A DNA stretch of 48,610 nucleotides from Oscillospiraceae bacterium (GTDB lineage Bacteria; Bacillota; Clostridia; Oscillospirales; Ruminococcaceae). The notes under the pieces were generated by a model. It saw nothing but the letters and a program-made list of their open reading frames with translations, made no database searches and was not told where the DNA came from. Below are positions 43,629 to 48,610 of this stretch, piece after piece. The stretch's first letter is position 1, and every line of letters starts with the position of its first letter. The stretch is from NCBI GenBank assembly GCA_017396665.1, contig JAFQLH010000044.1, forward strand, positions 1-48,610. Reading direction: 5' to 3'. Both the position numbers and the translations under genes were made by a program.

Positions 43629-43631
43629 TTA

Positions 43632-45299
43632 TTACTGCTGTGGCTGTGCCTTCTGCGTGATACTTGCAGAAACCATATCCTTTATTGATGTGCCGTTTTC
43701 AGAGTAGGTAACCTCGACAGTATCTCCGACACCTATAAGCACAAGCTCCTCATTTTCCGAAAGAAGCTGTCTGTAAGCTGTCTCGCCGCTTGTGATGTAT
43801 ACAACCGTTGTGCCCTCCATTGTAAGGAACTTTATGTCTGAAACAACAATCGTTTTTGTGATATCCTCAGTTGCGTCGCCCTGTTCACCAAGGTCGTTTT
43901 CCTTGAGAAGCTTGCGGTAGAGTGACATAACCTCCTTCTGTGAGCCTGCCGTAGCAACAATACCATAGTTTTCAACGTTAACAAGTGCGTACATCTTTAC
44001 AAGACCGCCGTTGTCCTTGAGCACCATAATGTAGGTAGGCTGACCGTCAACGTTTATGAGGGAAGGGAAGGAAGCCTCATAGCCCAGATGCTGAACCTCA
44101 CCCTCAGCGGCTGACATTGCAGCCTTTTCGTCAGCACCCGAAATTGCAAAGCTTTTAGCCTCGCCTGTTCTTGAGTTAATGAGAACAAATCCGATGTTTG
44201 ACTCGTCACCTGTAACAGATGTGATACCTGTGTAAATCCACACGTCGCCGTCCATTACCTTGTAGCCGTAGTCGTCAGTTGTAATCTTGCAGCCGACATT
44301 ACCGATTTTGCTGTTCCAGAAACCGCCCGAGAGCGTTCCGTACCAGTTGTATTTCTGTATGCAAAGGTCACCGTCATAAACTCTGTCAACCCACTGCGGA
44401 ACCTCGCCCAGCTTGTAGAGTGAAATGTCACCTGTACAAGCGTCGCAGATTATAACCTCTGTAACGTCCTTACCGCCGAACAAGCCAACCTGTGAGCTGT
44501 ATGCAGGACAAATCCAGTATGGCTTGCCCTCGTTGTCAATTTCAAAATAGAAATCTTCAAAAATCTTTGTAGGATAGTTGAAGGTGAGATGACGTCTTAA
44601 ATCATATGAGAAGTAAGCGGAAGGGGAGTATCTGATAGGGTCAATAAGCTCAACGTAGGATGACTCGTTGTTTACAGGGTCAACCATAACATAGCCCGGG
44701 ATACCGCTGTCCTTGTTTCCCATGTACTTGAAGAATCCGTCGTATTCAAGCGGAGCAACCTTCATCGGCTTTCCGTTCAAATCAATAGTGCTGTATTCTG
44801 TGCTTATAACATACTGGCTGACAACATCGCTGAGTGCACCGATTGCCTTCGCACCAATAATTTTCGCACTGTCTGTGTCCATAAGAGCAATGTCGCTTAT
44901 GCTTTCGTCCTGTGAGATAACATCATCAACCTCGCACTCCTCAACCTCAATAAGAGAAGCGTAGTCAGAAGCCCTGAAAAGTGTCGTGGATGAAAGACCC
45001 GCAACAAGTACGATAAGTACCGTCAGCAGTATTATTCCGCCAACTACAAGGTCAAATTTTGATAGGTGATTGTTTTTTCTCTCAGCAAGTATTATAGATA
45101 AGAAGCCGTATATCAGAAGCACTACCACAAAGAATACCCATGTCGAAAGCTTCTGCGGATTCATCGACGGAAGCATAAAGTAGTATAATACCGCCGCAAT
45201 TACAAGCGAAATACCGCCCGCAACGAGATACCAGAAGTTAAATTTCTGCTTTGGCTTAAGGTCAATAATCTTAGGCCCCTTGTCACTTGATTTTGTCAT
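43632..45299 (-). CDS. Large membrane-anchored protein of unknown function
   Basis: The 555-residue protein has a short cytoplasmic N terminus, three membrane helices (about 22-43, 51-70, 82-102) and a large extracytoplasmic part of about 450 residues. That part is rich in beta strands and aromatic residues (WYGTLSGGFWNSKIG, YPTKIFEDFYFEIDNEGKPYWICPAY) and has paired motifs that look like PepSY-type repeats (SFAISGADEKAAMSAAEGEVQHLGY), a weak resemblance only. A Gln-rich tail ends it. The ATG at 45299 follows AAAGGA; the longer frame reads through the promoter. A full-consensus promoter drives it. No family is recognised with confidence. Confidence 0.85.
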   Translation of the reverse strand: MTKSSDKGPKIIDLKPKQKFNFWYLVAGGISLVIAAVLYYFMLPSMNPQKLSTWVFFVVVLLIYGFLSIILAERKNNHLSKFDLVVGGIILLTVLIVLVAGLSSTTLFRASDYASLIEVEECEVDDVISQDESISDIALMDTDSAKIIGAKAIGALSDVVSQYVISTEYSTIDLNGKPMKVAPLEYDGFFKYMGNKDSGIPGYVMVDPVNNESSYVELIDPIRYSPSAYFSYDLRRHLTFNYPTKIFEDFYFEIDNEGKPYWICPAYSSQVGLFGGKDVTEVIICDACTGDISLYKLGEVPQWVDRVYDGDLCIQKYNWYGTLSGGFWNSKIGNVGCKITTDDYGYKVMDGDVWIYTGITSVTGDESNIGFVLINSRTGEAKSFAISGADEKAAMSAAEGEVQHLGYEASFPSLINVDGQPTYIMVLKDNGGLVKMYALVNVENYGIVATAGSQKEVMSLYRKLLKENDLGEQGDATEDITKTIVVSDIKFLTMEGTTVVYITSGETAYRQLLSENEELVLIGVGDTVEVTYSENGTSIKDMVSASITQKAQPQQ

Positions 45300-45365
45300 A
45301 AATTTATGTTTTCCTTTCCTGCCGGAATTTACGGCGAACGTACTTTTTATGCTAAGTACTCTATT

Positions 45366-45394
45366 ATTATACCACACAAAAATATAAATGTCAA
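45366..45394 (-). promoter_or_regulatory. Full-consensus sigma-A promoter for the large membrane-anchored protein
   Basis: Read on the minus strand: TTGACA (45394-45389), 17 bases, TATAAT (45371-45366) with extended TGG. Confidence 0.93.
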
Positions 45395-45460
45395 TACAAT
45401 TTACTTTACTTTGATATAAAATCCCCACAGCTTTAGTGTGATAGCCGTATAGAAGTGGCG

Positions 45461-45489
45461 TTGACTTTTCATATCAACGATGCTATAAT
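45461..45489 (+). promoter_or_regulatory. Sigma-A promoter for the PPOX-like gene
   Basis: TTGACT (45461-45466), a 17-base spacer and TATAAT (45484-45489) with extended TGC. Confidence 0.88.
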
Positions 45490-45527
45490 TAACAGACCGA
45501 AAAATAAGAAGTTGTGAGGATGATATT

Positions 45528-45947
45528 ATGGATAACGGTAAAATATCAAAATTTATCAGGAAACAAAAAGTTGCTTTTATCTGTTCCGTCGATAAAGAAG
45601 GGTTCCCAAATGTAAAGGCAATGCTGAAACCAAGAAAGATTGAGGGGTTACATCAGTTTTATTTTTCAACAAATACTTCTTCAATGAGAGTAAAACAGTA
45701 TATGGATAATCCGAATGCCTGCATCTACTTCTATCATAAAGGGTTGATTAAGTACACGGGAGTTATGTTGAAAGGAAAAATGGAAGTGCTGACCGACCAA
45801 GAAACGAAAAATATGATTTGGCGCAAAGGCGACACAATATTTTATAAGGGTGGCGTTACAGATTCCGACTACTGTGTTTTGCGATTTAAAGCCGAAAGCG
45901 GAAGATACTATTGCGATTTGAAAACAGAGAGTTTTACGATTGAATAA
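45528..45947 (+). CDS. Pyridoxamine 5'-phosphate oxidase family protein
   Basis: Small split-barrel flavin-binding protein, 139 aa. The layout KISKFIRKQKVAFICSVDKEGFPNVKAM, then FYFSTNTSSMRVKQYMDNPNACIYFY and the closing strand RYYCDLKTESFTIE is that of the general PPOX-like family (stress protein 26 type), which are flavin or heme-binding reductases of varied function. ATG lies after GTGAGGATG. Codon use is more AT-rich than the genes to the left, with AAA, TTT and ATT frequent, which suggests recent acquisition. It has its own promoter. Confidence 0.88.
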   Translation: MDNGKISKFIRKQKVAFICSVDKEGFPNVKAMLKPRKIEGLHQFYFSTNTSSMRVKQYMDNPNACIYFYHKGLIKYTGVMLKGKMEVLTDQETKNMIWRKGDTIFYKGGVTDSDYCVLRFKAESGRYYCDLKTESFTIE

Positions 45948-46005
45948 TACAACTTCCAATAAGTCGAACAGCTAGGAAAATAAGAATTTGATGGAGAAAA
46001 TATTT

Positions 46006-46581
46006 ATGAGTGAAAGACCAGAATTAAGCAAAGAACTTGACTCAGCCACATTTCGTAGCTTTTACTATTTGAAAGAAGAACTTGTAAGTTTCTGTAGAGA
46101 AAACAACCTGCCAGTTTCAGGTGGAAAGCTTGAACTTACTGATAGAATTGCACTGTTTCTTGATACAGGAAAGGTTTCTGAGGCTTCCATACATAAGAAA
46201 GCAACAACAAACATAGGATTGATTACAGAAGAAACAGAAATTGAAAATAATATTGTGTGTTCGGAAAAGCATAGAGCGTTTTTTAAAGAAAAAATCGGAA
46301 AAAACTTCTCATTTAATGTACTGTTTCAGAAATGGTTAAAAAACAATGAAGGAAAAACCTACGGAGATGCTATTGAAGCCTATTATCAGATTCTTGAAGA
46401 AAAGAAAAAAGGCAAAACAACGATAGACAAGCAATTTGAGTATAATACATATATCCGTGATTTCTTTGAGGACAATCAAGGTAAAAGTCTTGAAGAAGCT
46501 ATTATATGTTGGAAATACAAAAAAAGCTTACAAGGACACAATCGTTATGAGAAATCTGACCTTGTTGCGTTAGATAGATAA
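46006..46581 (+). CDS. SAP-domain/DUF6434-type protein
   Basis: The 191-residue protein has an N-terminal SAP-like helix-turn (about 15-60: LKEELVSFCRENNLPVSGGKLELTDRIALFL), a motif that often binds DNA, followed by a domain resembling DUF6434 (SEKHRAFFKEKIGKNFSFNVLFQKWLKNNEGKTYGDAIEAYYQI, then a short partial repeat of the same pattern: YIRDFFEDNQGKSLEEAI). ATG at 46006 is preferred (GGAG eight bases upstream); ATG at 45991 and TTG at 45988 are alternatives. Codon use matches the preceding PPOX-like gene, not the rest of the window. A strong terminator follows. Confidence 0.8.
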   Translation: MSERPELSKELDSATFRSFYYLKEELVSFCRENNLPVSGGKLELTDRIALFLDTGKVSEASIHKKATTNIGLITEETEIENNIVCSEKHRAFFKEKIGKNFSFNVLFQKWLKNNEGKTYGDAIEAYYQILEEKKKGKTTIDKQFEYNTYIRDFFEDNQGKSLEEAIICWKYKKSLQGHNRYEKSDLVALDR

Positions 46582-46653
46582 ATCCCAATTTGTAAAACCA
46601 AACATATTACATAGCCGTTTTCTATGTCATCTATTTTGAGCAAGACAGACAGC

Positions 46654-46700
46654 GTTCCGCTGGACCTTAACCGATAAGGTCTAGCGGAATTTTTGTTTTT
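46654..46700 (+). terminator. Strong terminator after the SAP-domain gene
   Basis: TTCCGCTGGACCTT pairs with AAGGTCTAGCGGAA with one mismatch, followed by TTTTTGTTTTT. Confidence 0.93.
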
Positions 46701-46729
46701 CCTGCCCGTTCCGAGAGCAATACTTTACT

Positions 46730-46756
46730 GCACTCACTCATATGAGTGCTTTTTGT
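46730..46756 (+). terminator. Second terminator-like hairpin
   Basis: GCACTCA pairs with TGAGTGC around CTCATA, followed by TTTTTGTTTT. The 46757-46990 stretch beyond it holds no supported gene; a 20-codon ATG frame near 46799 has no ribosome binding site. Confidence 0.65.
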
Positions 46757-46996
46757 TTTGATCGTATGAAAATAAGAGGTTGATCGGGCGTTACAGTCAT
46801 GGCAACTTTTTCCGCTCGCCATTATGTGCCATATTGCCGCAATTGTGACTTTAGCGACTGATTACATTGATCTGTCTGTTAAGAAATAGACAACTATTGT
46901 CTAATATCCCTAATATGCACGCAAAAATCGAAAACATTTGTGCAATATGCATTAAAATCCACCTTCATTCTTATAGGAAGTTCTAATCATAAACTA

Positions 46997-47025
46997 TTGA
47001 ACAAAAGTACAAAGTATGCTATAAT
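46997..47025 (+). promoter_or_regulatory. Sigma-A promoter for the truncated sensor gene
   Basis: TTGAAC (46997-47002), a 17-base spacer and TATAAT (47020-47025) with extended TGC. Confidence 0.8.
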
Positions 47026-47113
47026 TAATTAAAGAAAATAAGTAAAGATAAGTAGTTGATATAAAACTTAAGTAAGTGACTGAAAAATGTTTTTTTATTA
47101 AGGAGGGATCCTT

Positions 47114-48511
47114 ATGAATCTCCTGATCCATTTTGATGTTGCATCTGTTATCATTCTTGTGATAATCCTTGCCACCAATCTTTACAGAAAGATGTATAAG
47201 GATATGTCGAGCGTTGTGTTTATGGGTCTTATTGCAACAACGCTGCTTGCTGCAACATTTGAGTGTGCACAGATAATCCTGTACGGAGCCGGTGTGCGTA
47301 ACGATATCGTATTTACTGTCATAAAAACGTTGTACGTTCTGTTCCACAACCTTGCAACACCTGTATATTTCCTTTATGTCATCAGTATCGCGAGAACATG
47401 GCACAAGATGCAGGAGCACCCTGTGATTTCCATTGCTCTGCTGGTACCGTATGCAGTGATCCTGATAATGTATATCATAAATCCCTTTACAGGCTGGATG
47501 TTTACGTTCAGTGCTGGTATCGAAACACTTCATACTGCCGCGGTCCAGTACATCTGCTCGGGAATTTATATTGCTGCTACTGTATTCTATGTTATCAGAA
47601 ACCGCAACCTGTTCAAGAAACATCAGCTTCTTGCGCTGGCTTCCATGCTTCCGCTGACTGCGCTTGCCATCATCGTGAAGTTGTTTCTGCCGAACTCGCT
47701 GGTCGGCGTTTTCTCAAACGCTGTCGGCATTATGATAATGTCTACAGTTATCCAGCGTCCCGAGCTTGTTATCGACACAGTGACGCAGCTTAAAAAATAC
47801 AGCCTTTATGCCGATGATATGGATAAAGCCTTTAAGAACGGTAACCATCTCAGCGTTATAATGATCAATATTGCGAATTATTCTGCGATATACCACCTGC
47901 TTGGTTATGACGAGACAAACAGGCTGCTGCGTAAGATATCCAACCGCCTCAATGATCTTAACATACGTTACAGAGCGTTTGCGAATATCTATTATCTTGA
48001 CCGAGGCCGCTTCCGTATCACGGTAAACAGCTTCAATACCGATAAGATACGTCCTCTTGCATTTGCGGTGAACGAAATGCTGAAGGACAAGCTTACTGTA
48101 AAGAATATCGACATCACTCCCAATTCCTTTGTGTGCGTAGCGCGTTGTCCCGAGGATTTTGATGATTTCGCTTCGCTGACGATGTTCGGCTCGGATTTCC
48201 ATAACAAGATCCCCTACACGGGCGATGTTATCGTAGCTGAGGAGCTTCTGAAGGAGCGCGAGTTCAGCCTTTCAAACGAGATGGACGACATAATTGACCG
48301 CGCGCTTGACAGAGGCAATCTGAAGGTATATTACCAGCCGATCTACTCGGTTGCTGAAAAGCGCTTCACCTCTGCCGAGGCTCTGCTGAGGCTTATTGAT
48401 GACGAAGGTTATGTTGAAGATTATCTTGTGCTCTTGATAGCGAATGATCGTATGATTCTTCAATACGATGATGGTTACGAAAGGCCAGAAACATGGTATC
48501 GTGTACAATAA
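47114..48511 (+). pseudogene. Membrane sensor with degenerate GGDEF and EAL domain cut short
   Basis: The 465-residue product has seven N-terminal membrane helices (about 8-225), a degenerate GGDEF domain (about 240-375, where the signature is replaced by YYLDRGRFRIT) and the start of an EAL domain (about 395-440: LKVYYQPIYSVAEKRFTSAEALLRLIDDEGYV). After residue about 433 the EAL match stops abruptly and an unrelated tail ending ETWYRVQ runs to the stop. At least 180 residues of a normal EAL domain are missing, so it cannot hydrolyse cyclic di-GMP. ATG follows AAGGAGGG. Arg codons CGT/CGC and Leu CTG are more frequent than in the bulk of the window, pointing to a different origin. Confidence 0.8.
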
Positions 48512-48540
48512 GAATACCTCCTATTAAAGCACCGGCAAAA

Positions 48541-48571
48541 AAAGAGGCTGTCCGCATCGGACAGCCTCTTC
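48541..48571 (-). terminator. Terminator for a minus-strand gene entering from the right
   Basis: AAGAGGCTGTCCG pairs with CGGACAGCCTCTT around CAT. On the minus strand a run of T follows; on the plus strand it does not. A minus-strand stop (TAG at 48592-48594, preceding codons ETIVR) suggests the end of a gene whose body is outside the window. Confidence 0.75.
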
Positions 48572-48610
48572 TAATATATTCGGGTAGTGAACTATCTTAC
48601 GATTGTCTCC

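Noticed and set aside
46757-46990. Small gene near 46799 (20 codons, ending CRNCDFSD)
   Set aside because: It has no ribosome binding site and is very short; possibly a relic of a lost gene, but not supportable.

Overview
The window reads as chromosome of a low-GC Gram-positive anaerobe of class Clostridia, most likely a gut Ruminococcaceae/Oscillospiraceae relative (Eubacterium siraeum- or Ruminococcus-like; inferred from gene content, not tested). Supporting features are the rplQ-downstream type ecfA1-ecfA2-ecfT-truA block, the [FeFe]-hydrogenase maturases HydE and HydF, a hisS-aspS operon under a T-box, a tandem glycine riboswitch, strong AGGAGG-type ribosome binding sites, many sigma-A promoters with an extended -10 (TGn), and the DUF4358/MBOAT/DHHW cluster typical of Clostridia. 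TGA, TAA and TAG all end genes here, so the code is standard.

Layout. 0.2-4 kb: a small charged protein, an ECF vitamin/metal transporter energising module, and TruA. 4-11.4 kb: a co-oriented series with a DUF5711 protein, CvpA-like protein, a ClpE/ClpC-type unfoldase, a short-chain reductase, HydE and HydF. 11.4-15.1 kb: small unknown proteins, a GNAT acetyltransferase, a cation/proton antiporter and TrmL. 15.1-19.9 kb: glycolysis (pgk, tpiA, gpmI), with a structured 76-bp tandem repeat between tpiA and gpmI. 19.9-21.8 kb: glycine riboswitch and AgcS symporter. 22-23.2 kb: MinD-like ATPase and a methylglyoxal synthase homologue lacking two catalytic aspartates. 23.2-27.1 kb: T-box, hisS, a small membrane protein, aspS. 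27.2-31.8 kb: a permuted papain-like protein, an MFS transporter, and on the minus strand guaB and a D,D-carboxypeptidase. 31.8-36.9 kb: chemotaxis operon cheA-cheW-cheR-cheB-cheW, whose cheA carries an in-frame TGA inside the kinase domain. 36.9-38.6 kb: ptsI (minus). 38.7-43.2 kb: an extracytoplasmic operon (transglutaminase-like anchor protein, DUF4358 lipoprotein, MBOAT acyltransferase, DHHW protein) from a full-consensus promoter. 43.2-45.4 kb: tRNA-Thr(GGT) with a duplicated 3' end, and a large membrane-anchored unknown protein. 45.4-48.6 kb: genes with different codon use (PPOX-like protein, SAP/DUF6434 protein, a sensor protein cut off inside its EAL domain), probably acquired DNA.

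The strongest candidates for something undescribed are the 76-bp structured repeat, whose copies show three compensatory base-pair changes in one stem; the MinD plus inactive-looking MgsA pair; the split cheA; and the four-gene surface-modification operon. Start sites were corrected where a promoter, riboswitch, T-box or ribosome binding site rules out the longest reading frame.
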